From NCBI GenBank assembly GCA_949318235.1, contig OX439132.1, positions 30,454,243-30,518,242 of the forward strand: a DNA stretch of 64,000 nucleotides. The letters are read 5' to 3'. The notes beneath the pieces are model-generated. The model saw nothing but the letters and a program-made list of their open reading frames with translations. It ran no database searches and was not told the DNA's origin. This document shows, one piece after another, positions 37,977-50,528 of this stretch (its first letter is position 1; each line of letters starts with the position of its first letter). A program made the position numbers and the translations under genes. Source of the stretch: Ecdyonurus torrentis (Eukaryota; Arthropoda; Insecta; Ephemeroptera; Heptageniidae).

Positions 37977-40900
37977 ACTTATTGTATTTTATCGTACCAA
38001 TATTACATAATATTATATTTGTTTAATATTTTTAAATTAAAATACTATTATACGTGTAACTATTGAAATATATTATTCAAAATGGTATATAAATACTATA
38101 AATGTTGTCTCTTAATTACATTATATAAATAGAACAAAACCAAGGTATATTTTTTATTTTATAAGTTGCCTTCTCCTTCATATTTAAATTTCTTTTTGCT
38201 AACGTAAAAGGAATGTAATGTTCAGTGAATAAAATTTTACCGTATAACCATTTCTGATAATTATAGAAGTCTTATGAGTAAAATTAGAATTTACTGTACT
38301 GTACAGTGAAAGAACAAAAAGAGGGTGTAAAAATGTAGATACTTAATTTCATGTTAAATGAATTTAAAGTTAAGAAATTTAATAATACTCTGTATATTTT
38401 TTAACAACATTAATTTTTTATTTAACCTAAAAAAATAAAAAATAGGAAAAAATAGCGTTCTGATAACTGACATTGTATACAGTAGAGTATCATCAATCAT
38501 TTTAAATTATAGAAATAAATTGTGATAAATTTCTTTACAAAAAAAGTACAATTTATTACATCCAAAAAATACAAGGAAACTTTACAAAGATTGTATTTTT
38601 TTGACAGAATCAAAATAATAATCAATCTATATTTATTTTTATACTAACAAAATCACGTTATTGTCAATAAAAGTTATTATTTATTAAAAAGAATATTATT
38701 TAAGTTTTATTGATATGACATCTTTTGGTGCAACTATAGCGTGTTTCGTACATTTTACGCCTAAACTTTATAAAATATGAAGGGAAAAGAAGTAAATGAT
38801 AAGAATACTTGTAAAGGTATTGAATTATTGAATTTTATGATGTTTCATAACCACACAATGACACCAAGTTTTTTTTTTTTTTTTTCCTATTAGTTTGCTA
38901 GTATTGAAGAACAGCAATGTATTATAATCGTAAATATAGCAATTTGTTTTCTTTCATTTATATTTCAGTGTTTATCTCACAGTCTCCCCAATTTGAATTT
39001 AAGGAAGTTAAAAGTACTTAAAATTCAAATTTTGTTAAAAAAAAAAAACTATTTATAATAATACTTCGCACAATAGGTACTTTTGAATAAAAATTATATA
39101 TATATAAAATATATCGATATAGATAGATATATTTTAATATAAAGTGTCTATATTAATAATGATATTAATATTCATAATAAGTGAGAGGTAAAATGTGGAG
39201 AAGCACAAACGGATAATTTAAAATGTTTAATTTAACTCTCTTTACGTAATATCAACACCTTTAATTAATACATAAAACGTAACTAATTACACTATAATGT
39301 TTCCTAATAGTAAATTAATATACAGTACTAATAATTATAAAGTAACAAATATCTCAATATTGTGTACTTACCATTAATATGAGCTTTCTATTTTGAGTAT
39401 TTTGTACAAATTTCACTCGTCAGCAAGTATCAATTTACAAAGCTATAAACTTGCTATAATTATGTACTATACGTATAATTGAGATAAAATCAACACAATT
39501 TAATGTAAATTAAAATATTTTAATTAAACCATCTCTACATAACTATATTAAGACACAAGTACTCACTTCACTGCATACTGATTGTGAGCTCTTTCCGGTT
39601 GACCACACACACATTATAATAATATACAATAACAAACCTTATTGAAGAGGTTTATATTATTGGACTTTGATATATTTGGGAGAGGTTTGTGGTTCCTCTA
39701 TAGCTCTGCCTCTGCTACTCACACTTTGTTATCTACTTCAAGTATGATTCTTATTGAAGTTCAAAGTTAAACAATCATGACAGAGTTTCAGGGAAAAAAA
39801 TGTATTAAGTTTAGTATTGATGTATTTGCAGCTTCATTTGAAAAAAAATTATCACAATAGATCAAAAGCAACGAAAATTTTAATAAACTCGTTAAGAAGA
39901 AGAAGAAGACACTTTTCATAAAAAAAATGATAACACTTTTGTATGTAGTATATAAACAAATATTAAAACATTCTGGAAGGAAACATACGTAACTGCAGAT
40001 TATGCAATATACAATGTACAATAAAGGTGCATAATATACATAATATACGCAGTATATTATGCTATAAAGTGCAAGGGATATAGCAAGTTCTATATAGGCA
40101 TATTTGAGATTTCTATATGCCAATAAAATTCAATATTTTAGTAAAAAGACTGTACATCAATAACTTTTAAGTCTTTCAGGTTTCACACTTTTTATTTTTC
40201 GATATGGCGTCATAATTCATAATCAAGGTAGAAGTATCGCGACGAGTAAGGAAGTCAATCGAGTGATAAATTTTAACTTCATGAGCAGTTGCACTCACTT
40301 CAATAAAAATTAATTGTGATGAATGAGAGTAAAACCTCGTGCAAGAAATAAAACGAAAAAAAAACAAAAAAAACTTTTTTATATAAAACTTCTCTATTTT
40401 TTTCATATTTCCACAACTTTTCAAAAAAAAAATAATAATAATAATAAAGTGTTATAATAAAAGCAGAAACGTAAAAACTAGTATTTCATTGTTAAAAACA
40501 CACTGTAGTTTTTTTAAACGATAATTTTATTATTAATTGTATTTACATATTTTTTTTTATGTAATTTCTTTGTTATAAATAATAGAGATATTATTATAAG
40601 GAACGTAATAAAATAATTGATTATGTAATTAAAATATTTGTAATTAATTTAGAGTAGCTACGTGACATAAAAGGAATCTAACAATTTTGTGTAGATCATA
40701 CTTAAGATTTTTTTTTTTTTTTTTTTTTTATAAAATTCTGCATATTATTCGCACTAAACGTTGGTCTTGGAGATAAGGTTATTCCAAATTTTAACTACAC
40801 TTTTTTTCTTCTTATTTTCAAAACAATTTGGTAGAACAGTTTAATAAGAAACACCACGCGGCTACTAGTGTTTTAAAAAAAAAATCTTGTGAACTACTAA

Positions 40901-42033
40901 TATTAGAAATATTATCAGTGTTGTAAACGTATCCAAATACAGATTTTTTTTTACTGTAATGATATATATGAAAAAAATCTAAGCTTAAAAAGTTAGATAT
41001 AATTTAAAATTTAATAATACGCCTGTAACTTTTTAATTTTGATTATTCTCTCTTAAAAAGTATAAAAATACTTCACAGAACTCAAAACAAAAGTTTATCA
41101 ATTACCCTAAATTATTTTACTTTTAATGCAATAATGTGTACACAAGGTTTCACGTAATGTTATTTAAACATATTCTATAGAAGAAAAAAGTAAACACAGT
41201 TAAAAATGAGATTTATTTCTAGCATTAGACAAATTTATACCTTGCGTGTGACATTTATGTAAAAAGTAGTAGGCTATTCGTTTTAAAAAATACTCTGCTG
41301 GAGAGTGTATTACACTGCAAAAATGATCATCATGAAAATTATTCATATATGCTAACTTTTGCGGTATAAAAAAATGTAAGATTTTTTTTTTTTTAGATTA
41401 ATTTAAAAGCATGTCACTATGGTGCAATATTTTTATGTGCAATGGAATTTATTGCATGTAATCGCCAAAATATAGTATTAACTTCCAAGCAATAAAATTT
41501 ATTGCATATAGTTTAAAAAAATTCCTCCATGTGGACAGATATAGTAGCAAATTTCTTTGCAGATCATACTCATAAAAAGTTCGTAAATACCAATAATTCT
41601 ACTCAATGTTGAAATATTGTTTCTATATTAAATAACTTTAAATTGCCCGATATGAGAATGGCTATATTACCAACACAATTATTTGTATTATTTTTTTGAA
41701 AATTTCTGTAATTTTGAATATATTTACATTAATTTTCTTAAACAAAACAAACGTGTACTAAAGAAAAATCATCGATAACTTACAAGTTTGGACCTTTACA
41801 CATACACATAATAGATTTCTTTTATAGCCTCATAAACGATGGAGAAAAGTAGTAAAGTAGGCAACTAGATTTACAATTTCTATTGTAGGCCGTGATGTCA
41901 TGAATTGCAAAAATTCTCTATTACAATTTTTGAACCCCAGTTGATGAGAGTACAAAAGTGGTACCAGAAAGCGGTGTACTATGTAAAGGTACCATCTCAT
42001 AATTTATACATTTGTTTTGAGTACAGTATCACA
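37971..42033. other. About 4 kb of gene-free AT-rich DNA
   Basis: No dispersed repeat or gene recognised. It contains T runs at 38870-38885 and 40708-40729 and a short (AAT)n at about 40431-40446. A 111-residue minus-strand frame at 39788-40123 is rich in Tyr, Ile and Phe with no domain. Isolated donor-like sites (GTAAGT, GTGAGT) on the minus strand near 39365 and 39560 have no matching acceptor nearby. Confidence 0.6.
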
Positions 42034-42420
42034 TTAAAGGAATAGACCAGAAGAAAATATAAGCATTTATATCACAAAACACGTGATGGGACTTACATAA
42101 ATAGCTTCAGTTTGTCTCAATACCCAACTGAAGCTCCGTATCAGTGATAAGAAAAGTTTGATTTATGCAACCCGCACAACATTTTTTTTTACTAATTTTT
42201 GCATGTTTCTGATGTCCGAAACATGAAATATGAAACATGAATCATGAAAAACGCCAAGTACATACTTTACATTATTTTCACGCTCTCTCGTGTTCCTATA
42301 TGAAACTAAAACTGGGCTACATTAACATTCTGGTAAAAATTGTCTTCAGTTTTGAAGATCCCATTTTGTATTTAACCATTAAAAAGCACATGTTGTTTTA
42401 TGTGGTCTATATGGCTTTAA
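42034..42420 (+). mobile_element. MITE-1 copy f (both TTAA ends, 387 bp)
   Basis: Left end TTAAAGGAATAGACCAGAAG and right end GTGGTCTATATGGCTTTAA, with TTAA at 42034-42037 and 42417-42420. The CRE palindrome has decayed to TGATGTCC near 42198, next to a small local duplication of ATGAAACATGAA. About 25 extra bases (around CCTATATGAAACTAAAACTG) interrupt the usual CTCGTGGGGCTACATT block. A reading frame crossing the element (42237-42464) is not a gene. Confidence 0.93.
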
Positions 42421-45400
42421 TACTACAAGTAATTTTGTTTACTTTTCACCGTTTTACAAAATAAAAACTTTTACAGTGTAGAAACTTTTACTTGATGCAT
42501 GGTATATATATATATATGACAATATTTAATGCATGTTTATATTTCAACCTAGAAAAAAAAATAGTAGTATACACAGTTTTGCAATTAATATTCTGCCACT
42601 CACGTGCATAATGTGATAAAAAAAACTGTAACTTAAATCTACAGGATTACGATTTTAATTAACTACGATTACATTAATTACATTTTGAAACAATGAATTT
42701 ATTGTTATCAGTTTTAACATTTTATACACAACTTGTAGAGTAAATAAAGGAAGTTAATCTTACTTAATAGAGAAATTTTGTAATCTCACTTACAGTTTTT
42801 TTAAATTTAATTATTTTTCAACTATAACAGTGTATTTTAATATTATTTAATAATTATTATACGTTTTAATTAAAATTTACTTTAAGATATTATACTGACA
42901 AGAAATTACAGGTTAAATTTTTCAGAGTAACATGTAAGTGGGTGTAAATTTAGTGGATGAGTGTACCTTTTGTGGCCCTTTAAAAAAAATGAAAAAAATT
43001 ATTATTTGTAATTTCCTTTCCAATTAGCAATGCTTGTTACCGGTGGTGATGAGTAGCCAATCAGAAAGTAGCGGGAAAACAGTATAGAATCCCTAATTTC
43101 CTATCTTTTGATATTGTGGGACTATAGCGATTTATGAGAAAACTTCTGCAATTATTACAGAGGAATTTAAATGACGTATACTAGATGCACTTTTGTGATG
43201 TCTTAAGCCATTAACAAATTTGCACCACAATTACCTACCATAAGAATAAAATTTTGTTAATTTTTAAAGTAGTGAAGCTTGTGAGTAATCCTTATTTTTT
43301 AGTATTTATTTTACTTATTACTTTGCTTATAGAATTTCGTTCGTCTGTTTTCATACTGTTTTATTTTTAAAAATAAAAAAGTTTGCAAAAACTAAAAATA
43401 ATAATAAATTATGTTTTATATTTTATACATTTGTACATACTTTAAAGTTCTGTTGAAACTGTATTAAAGTAAAAATAACACGATCATATTATTATATGAA
43501 TATTTACGTAATACGGGTTCATGATTTATAGTGTTTGTTATATGTATGTTATTGTTTAGCTGACGTATTGCTTGGGTGATTTAGATACCACGTATATACG
43601 TACTACCTACATACATATCCACACGGTACTTAACTTGCGTGACACAATAGCGAATGCGTATATTTCAAAATAATCCAACATCATAATACGCTCTAATAAA
43701 TTTTAAATAAGAATTATAAACATATTTAATGAGAACCTTTCGTAACCTTTCTTATTTTCTCTCTCTCTCTCTCTCTCTCATTTTTCCTTGTATTGCGGCG
43801 TAATACTTTGTTATTTTCATATTACTTTCTGGAACTGGATACAGTAATTTTGCTTGACGAGGACACTATTTTTAAATTTTACTCATAATACGATATTTTA
43901 CAATAATTATTGTAATTGTGTAGTTTGTCGAAGACTTTATCTAATTTATTTAATATATTTCTGGAGCTATTAGTTTTACTCTGCTATAGAATATCAATTC
44001 ATTATATTTTAAGCCTTTTTGTGATTTTTCTTTATCAATTCAAACATTAGCAATGTAGTTAGTTTAGTTCTAAAATAGTTTGCAAAGTTAAGGGTCATGA
44101 TACAATGTACCTTACTGATGATGATCTTAAATTTTTATAGTTGTTGCTGTTTTTTCCGAAAAATGTGTAAACTTACATTTAGTTTGTATCTAGTATAAAT
44201 TACCCTAAACAAAACACCATCGTAATCAAACTAGTTGAGAAGACAGCAAGAAGCGAACATGGTAAAGTGTATACAATTAATTTGCTTTCAAAAAGTTTTA
44301 CCTTCCCTGGAAAATATATTTTTACCTAACTTAAGTACACGCATGTACGGAAAACTTTGAAACTTAAAAAAAAAAAAAAAAAAAAAAAAAAGTTTGAGTG
44401 CTTGAAATACGATAAACAACCTTAGTAATATTTTACAGCGTCTTGAAATTTTTATAGATTCTTCACTATATTTTTTAAGCAAGTGTTTTACTATTGCAAG
44501 AAGTATAAATCATTGTATTTACATCGTAAAAGAATTTAAATGTGGAAACAATTTATGAAGGGCTGACACTGAACATATAAAATTGTTTATTGATCAATCT
44601 GTTCTTCAAGAAACTACTATCCATTATTTGTTGACAGTAAGTTTTTTTATTATTATTTTTTAATCATGTTTTTCCTCCTTTTATTTTTAATTAAGGTATC
44701 AAATTACTTAGTAAAGTTGACTTTCAAGTTTTTTTATTGTTATTGTTTTATGAAATATGAAACTCTCAAATCATACGGAGATGGAACAAAAGTTTTGTTT
44801 TGTTGAAAACCCTAGCCTCCAAGAATCTTCAATTTCACAATTCCAACTTTGTGTCATATAACACCCTTAATTTTAATGATGTTGTCTTTTTCCAACTTCG
44901 CCACCCCCCCCCCTCTCTCTCTCTCTTTCTGTTTCTCTCTGTCCCCCATTGTCCGTCGTATTATTTTCATTTTAATTATTAAAATATGTAGCTAAAAAAA
45001 TGTTTAAAAGATTTTATACTTAATTTTACCTGAAAGTTCTTTCAATAAATAAAATCAATATATTTTAACATATAATCACTAGTCTTGGACTATTGAACGA
45101 TTATAGGTGCTCAGTGTTTATTTAAATTATGTCTTTAGTAATTAAGGCAAAATTTAAGGAAATAATATTATATTTCTTTTAATATACGAATGACTTTAAA
45201 GTAGTAGTTGATAAAGTTTACTGAGCTGTATAATAGATTGTTTAATCAAAAGATATTGTTTGCTAAACATGGTGGGTGGTGTCGTTACAGTTGTTGTCTG
45301 TACAAAGATCAAAACCACACGGAACGTCGAACAGGAAAAAAGAAAGCAAGCAGAGTGGAATAAAAGTAATTGCTATTTTTAAGCAACAATCAGTGATCCA

Positions 45401-45729
45401 GTGGTAAATAATCTTTATACAAAAGGAGAAAAATTAAAATCATATTGATTTTAATCACGTTTAATACTAATTGTAAAGAAATTTGTCATTGTGTTTTTTT
45501 TAGTGTGTTTTATTCTTATTCCTATTATCTATTATTTTAGTGCTTGTAACTACTCTAATTTTTGTTAAGTTATTTTACTTAAAAGGTCAAAGTTTTTTTT
45601 CTTCTAATTATTATGAAATCTATAAATCATTAATCATTACTAAAAAAAAAAAATTAAAAAAAAAAAAAAAAAGAAAAGAAAAGACTTTAAAAGACGAAAG
45701 AAAACTTTCTAGAAAATTCTTGTTAGTTA
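42421..45729. other. Gene-free AT-rich DNA
   Basis: Contains a short TA tract near 42504, (CT)n at 43758-43780, an A run at 44366-44391, a C run and CT tract at 44904-44926 and an A-rich segment at 45641-45672. No gene or dispersed repeat recognised. Confidence 0.6.
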
Positions 45730-46050
45730 TTACAGCCATAGACCACATAAAACAACATGTGCTTTTCAATAAATAAACTCGAAATGGGATCTTCAAAACT
45801 GATGACAATTTTTACCAGAATGTTAATGTAGCCCCACGAGAGAGCGTGAAAATGCTGTAGAGTGTGCAATTTGCGTGACAATTCATGTTTTAGTAAACAA
45901 AAAAAATTGTTGTGCGTGTTGCATAAATCAAAATTTTCTGATCACTGTTGCGGAGCTACAAATGGTTTTTGAGGCAAATTTATTTAAGTAAGTCCCATCA
46001 AGTGTATTGTGGTATAAATGCTTATGTTTTCTTCTGGTCTATTCCTTTAA
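45730..46050 (-). mobile_element. MITE-1 copy g
   Basis: Left end TTACAGCCATAGACCACATA (TTAA changed to TTAC) and right end TGGTCTATTCCTTTAA with TTAA at 46047-46050. Interior blocks match: GGGATCTTCAAAACTGATGA, CCCCACGAGAGAGCGTGAAA, GTGTTGCATAAATC. The segment that carries TGACGTCAGAAACATG in other copies is deleted here (near 45888), so this copy lacks the CRE. Confidence 0.92.
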
Positions 46051-47771
46051 TGTAATACAGCATAGCAACATATTTCATAACTTGATATTGAAATATGATG
46101 AGGGTGAAGAGGGTGATGCAACTGGATGCCAAGTGCAGCCTCTTTGTGTGTTGATAATGTTTTACAAAAACGAATGCTGCCTTCAAGCAATACTTAAAAC
46201 TTTGCAATTAACTCAGTAAATTTTCATTTAACTATAAAATTCTTTCACTTTGTAAGTTTTGAAAGTGTTACATAATATTATATATCATTCAAGACAAATC
46301 TATAACATGTTTTTAAATTTATGGTCTCTCATGAAAAGTATATGAATATTTTAATAAAAAATTATTTTATCATAAAATATTTCAACTATATAAGCTTGTA
46401 AAACATTCTTTAGTATTTGTTATTATTTCAATTTTTACGTTGCACTCAGGTTATAAATCAATTTATTGCAAAGTATGTTTTTTTAACGATCTTATATAAG
46501 ATGAATGTTTATAACATCGTTAGGGCATCACTATTAAAATTTTATACATGATATTATGTTTCCATTTTACTTAGAATTTGATACTTAAAACAGCAAGTAA
46601 AATATGTGAAGCCAATTATTTTAGGGCTTTAGGACAACAAAACACAAAAACTTTGTTACTGCTTTTTGTATGCTAATATAATTTCTACCTATAAAACACG
46701 CACAGATTAATAATAAAATATTGTAATGCATAAATTCATATAATACGATTCAAATAAATAGTTATCATTAAATAACTAAAGAGACATGTGGCACAAAAAT
46801 GGAAAAATAGTTGGTAAAAATTTTGAAAATAAACTTTTTGAAACATGTTATATAATTGGCAAAACAACCAATCAGCATTATTGTCTTAAATAATGTGAGA
46901 TTGTGATAGTTAAAAGTTCTAATTTTTGTAATAGTATTCAATCGAGCAATTACTTGCTATTGAATAGCATTTTTCATCTATCTCTGAACAAATGCAGTAC
47001 TTTAAATTTATTAAAAATATACTGTATGAGCCATATTATAACATAATATGAAAATTATTCAATTGCACTCTTAAAAAGTGTGCATATAGACAGAGATAAT
47101 TTGATAAAATATCATTGGTGTAACAGTGTATTGTAAGATATAGCTGAGTTGTATAACAGTACTGTCATATATTGAAGTAGTACTGAATTACAATTTATAA
47201 TACAATATAATTTAAAACAATTATATACATTTAATTACTTTGCATTGCAATTAAATTTTTACTAGGAAATACTGTAATAAAAACTGTCATTTAAAATATA
47301 ATGATATTATTTACTATTGACTCAGGAATACATTACTTATTTATGCATTGACTCGTACAAATATTTATATGTTTATGTATATAATGTATATTCATTTTAG
47401 AAGAAAAAAATATTAAATTTGATAGACATAAAAAAAATATCATTGATCATTTATACGGAATCTGTACGTGTACTCAACAGGCTTTAAAAGGTCTGTTTTA
47501 TATCCGCAGGAAACACTTTTTGTAATTTACATCTAAAGTAACTGAATAAAGTATAATAAAAGAGCGTTTATATATTTTTTTAATTTTAATATACTTAGAT
47601 TTTTTGTAACATAAATTTACATTTGACATTTTTGTTTAATTGTAGCCCCAAGTTAATATAAGGAAATTTTATAGTAATATTGATATTGACAAAGCCAACG
47701 CAAAAAATTAGCATTTTGTCAAATGGCATCAAGAATTTCCAAAGTTAAATTCTGAGCTAACTCAAGTTAGC
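46051..47771. other. Gene-free AT-rich DNA
   Basis: Nothing recognised. Confidence 0.6.
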
Positions 47772-47777
47772 TTCAAG

Positions 47778-47808
<31 letters not shown>

Positions 47809-48241
47809 TGGCATGCACGGCAATTTGGATGATTCGGGGTATACAATGTAAACCGCACACACATGCAGGCCACGTGATACACAGTCCGGCATTTACCATG
47901 ACAGCTTAAACTCGACTCAAAAAGCCTGAGTTATCTGCTGTTCGACCTTTTACGGTATCGCCCAGCCGCCCCCCTTTGAAATGCGCGCGAGAAATGGGCG
48001 ATACATTAGTGGTAAATCGGCTGAGGTTTTTTGAGTTGAGTATATATAATCCGTGTAAATGTCTAGGCAAGCTGGTCGGCGCAATCACATCAATTATGCA
48101 CCTCCCGAATACTGTGCGTTATTATGAAATGCATGTAAACACGCATCATGCAACGTGTTGTGAGCTCTCACACTTCACGCATAGGTACCCAGGAAACAGA
48201 GTAACAAGTCAGTTGCCTTCACCACTCAGCTCAGTCAAGTT
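47772..48241 (-). mobile_element. SINE-like element, copy 2, with poly(A) tail and candidate target duplication
   Basis: On the minus strand the 5' part carries an A-box-like TGGTGAAGGCA near 48219-48229 (one mismatch) but no good B box. It then shares its body (48061-48192) with copy 1: GTGTGAGAGCTC, GTTGCATGATGCGTG, and GATGTGATTGCGCCGACC. The 3' part has a GC-rich inverted repeat (47889-48061) and ends GGTAAAA into a 28-base A run (T at 47778-47805 on plus). TCAAGTT flanks the unit on both sides (47772-47778 and 48235-48241), a plausible target-site duplication. The whole is about 460 bp, close to the inferred span of copy 1. It is far richer in GC than its surroundings. There is no coding domain. 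Confidence 0.6.
47889..48061. repeat. GC-rich imperfect inverted repeat inside SINE-like copy 2
   Basis: ACTCGACTCAAAAAGCCTGAG (47910-47930) is the complement of CTGAGGTTTTTTGAGTTGAG (48021-48040) with few mismatches. CGGTATCGCCCA (47953-47964) pairs with TGGGCGATAC (47995-48004), and CATTTAC pairs with GTAAATG at the outer edges. The centre contains CCGCCCCCC and GCGCGCG. Confidence 0.75.
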
Positions 48242-49422
48242 ATATTTTCCCCCTTTTTTATTCATTTTCCAACCATTCTTAATATATTTAGTATATAACA
48301 GTATTTTATAATTTTATTTATATAAACAACGCGTGTCTTATTACTAAAAAGTATCAAAATTATTTTCAAATTGTAATTTTAAACTGAATCGTCAAGAGCT
48401 TACCTTAACCTTGGCTTAAAAGAAATGTTAAAGACATCTACTTTGGCAAGAGAGAGAGAGAGAGAAAAAAAAAGAAAACAATGCACAAAGAAATATAAAG
48501 CACGTCAAATGCCATAAAGATCATGATAAAAGAGAAAATGTTTGAAAGAAAAAAATTCCTTGTAAAAAAAAAGTCATCGCTTTGTGCTCAAAGAGATTTA
48601 GATAAAGAGATGCCGTAAGTTTTAAAGATTTTATTTACACTTTTTTTTAGGTTAGAACTTTATCCAAGCTTGAAATCTGTTAATTTTAAATGTCAAATTG
48701 CTTTTTCATGAAATATCTGCTTTTATATTAAATACCTTCAATTTTAAACGTATATTTGTAACATGAAAATATTTAGGTTTTGTTCTTTTTTGTGTGTTTT
48801 GTAGCTCAAAATGTTTATCACTGTTTACTGACACAAGAAGAAAAAATTACATTTTATGTTGTATACATAGTACATACATACATATTCTACAATTTATATT
48901 ATTTTTTCTTGGAACATCTACTGCTTTACTATGTTGTGTACAGTACATCAACAGCAGTGACTTTATAATAGCAAATATTGACTTCGTTAACTTACAAAAA
49001 CAAAATTAATAAAAAAAAAAAAAAAAAACTTTGCTGTACAGCAACATAATTAACTCTTCAGACGCTCTTTTCCATTTATATATAATAAAAAATAAATAAT
49101 TGGAACTGATATAATGGGGGAAAATGTTATGAAATAAAAGTAATAATAAACAAATTTATATAAAAATAAGAAGAATGGATTTTATATGAATTGAAAATTA
49201 TTCGTAACGATCAAACAAAATACAATTTCAAAATTATAGTAAACATAATATAAATGACTTAAAAATTTTTATTTCTGGCAAAAATGATAGCTATATACTT
49301 TTCTGCCTAAAAATAAATTTAACGAAAAAATAACTTAATAGTGAAATTGTAATTATTGTGTAAAGTAATTGCACTATTCCTCAAATATCAATGATTAATA
49401 ATTTTGAAATGTCAAAGTATTA
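48242..49422. other. Gene-free AT-rich DNA
   Basis: Contains a short GA run at 48450-48464 and an A run at 49011-49028. No gene recognised. Confidence 0.6.
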
Positions 49423-49753
49423 TTAAGGGAGTAGGGGACTGACATCGGCCATTAGACTCAAATTTTTCTCGTCAAAAAAATCTGAAATTTTGTACAATGA
49501 TACTTCAGCTTGAGAAAATTTCAAATATATAAGAATTTTGGGGGGTCATCGTGCAAATTAATTTTATATGATTTGTTGAAATTTTAAGCCCATAAGGCTC
49601 AATGTTAATTTCAATAATTTTTTTTTGGGACAGTCAAACATCTTGGAATTTTAATCATGGCTAGGTATGACCCTTAGCTACACAATGACACCAAAATTAG
49701 ACCTCAAACAATTCTAGTTTTTGATATATATGGTCGGTATCCTACTCCGTTAA
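49423..49753. mobile_element. MITE-4 (TTAA ends, 331 bp)
   Basis: Left end TTAAGGGAGTAGGGGACTGA; complement of the right end TTAACGGAGTAGGATACCGA. TTAA lies at 49423-49426 and 49750-49753. Only about the outer 25-30 bases are clearly inverted; the interior is not palindromic. No coding capacity. Only one copy is seen. The termini match the TTAANGGNNTAG pattern of MITE-1 and MITE-2. Confidence 0.8.
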
Positions 49754-50023
49754 TAAAGAAAAGTAAGACATATATATTATAACATATACAGTATATTATA
49801 TAACAGAAGTTTACATTTTAATTCACTATTATTTAAATTTTATTATTTTAAACTCGGTAATCTTTTCTTTTTCCTATCATTATAATGGATATAATAACAA
49901 GCAATTTAAAACAAATGTCCAATTAAATATTTCGTATTTGGAAAAGATTCAAATTTCATCATTAAATTTAGCAATAAAAACGCAACGTTATAACATAATA
50001 TAATAAAGAATATAACTAAAGGT

Positions 50024-50331
50024 TATAGGGTCTATGCATTCATGTTAAAGTCGACGCCATGTTGGATAACTCAATAACATGGGTGGCATAGGACAAAAAA
50101 TCATTTTGCCAGTTTAAAACAACTATGCAATATTTTTGAGAGCATTGATGCTGTAAATATGTTGAATTAGTATCTCAAGTATGTGAGAAAAATAACAATA
50201 ACAAAAAATTAACCGATTTCACAAAGAAAATTGGCTTAAATGAAGTTTGTCCTATGCTGAGCAATGTTATGCACTACTCCAGTATGGCCTCCAAGCGCAA
50301 TAAATATGACGTCATCCGCATACACCCTATA
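50024..50331 (+). mobile_element. MITE-5 copy a (TA-type ends, 308 bp)
   Basis: Left end TATAGGGTCTATGCATTCAT; complement of right end TATAGGGTGTATGCGGATGA. It contains GACGCCATGTTGGATAACTC, GGGTGGCATAGGACAAAAAA, GTCCTATGCTGAGCAATGTT and an exact CRE palindrome at 50307-50314. The interior has sub-terminal inverted blocks (GGCATAGGACAAA against TTTGTCCTATGC). Similar ordered blocks are found at 58164-58457. TA boundaries suggest a Tc1/mariner-type mobiliser, which is inference. Confidence 0.8.
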
Positions 50332-50392
50332 AGTTATAACTAAGAGATTCTCAAGTGAAGTTCATCTTTAAGTTTGCATGCTACTGTCAAAG

Positions 50393-50393
<1 letters not shown>

Positions 50394-50478
<85 letters not shown>

Positions 50479-50493
50479 TATATAAAATTATAT

Positions 50494-50527
<34 letters not shown>

Positions 50528-50528
50528 T
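50394..50528. repeat. Interrupted (TA)n microsatellite
   Basis: About 75 bases of pure TA then shorter TA blocks separated by AAA/AAAT. Confidence 0.97.

Noticed and set aside
39360..39570. Minus-strand donor-like sites (ATG/GTAAGT, GAA/GTGAGT)
   Set aside because: No acceptor, open frame or promoter nearby supports an exon.
39788..40123. 111-residue minus-strand hydrophobic frame
   Set aside because: Composition (Tyr, Ile, Phe, Leu) is what AT-rich random DNA gives; no initiation context, homologous motif or neighbouring exon.
47976..48311. 111-residue plus-strand frame in GC-richer DNA
   Set aside because: It lies across the SINE-like element and its inverted repeat, on the strand opposite the element; no domain recognised.
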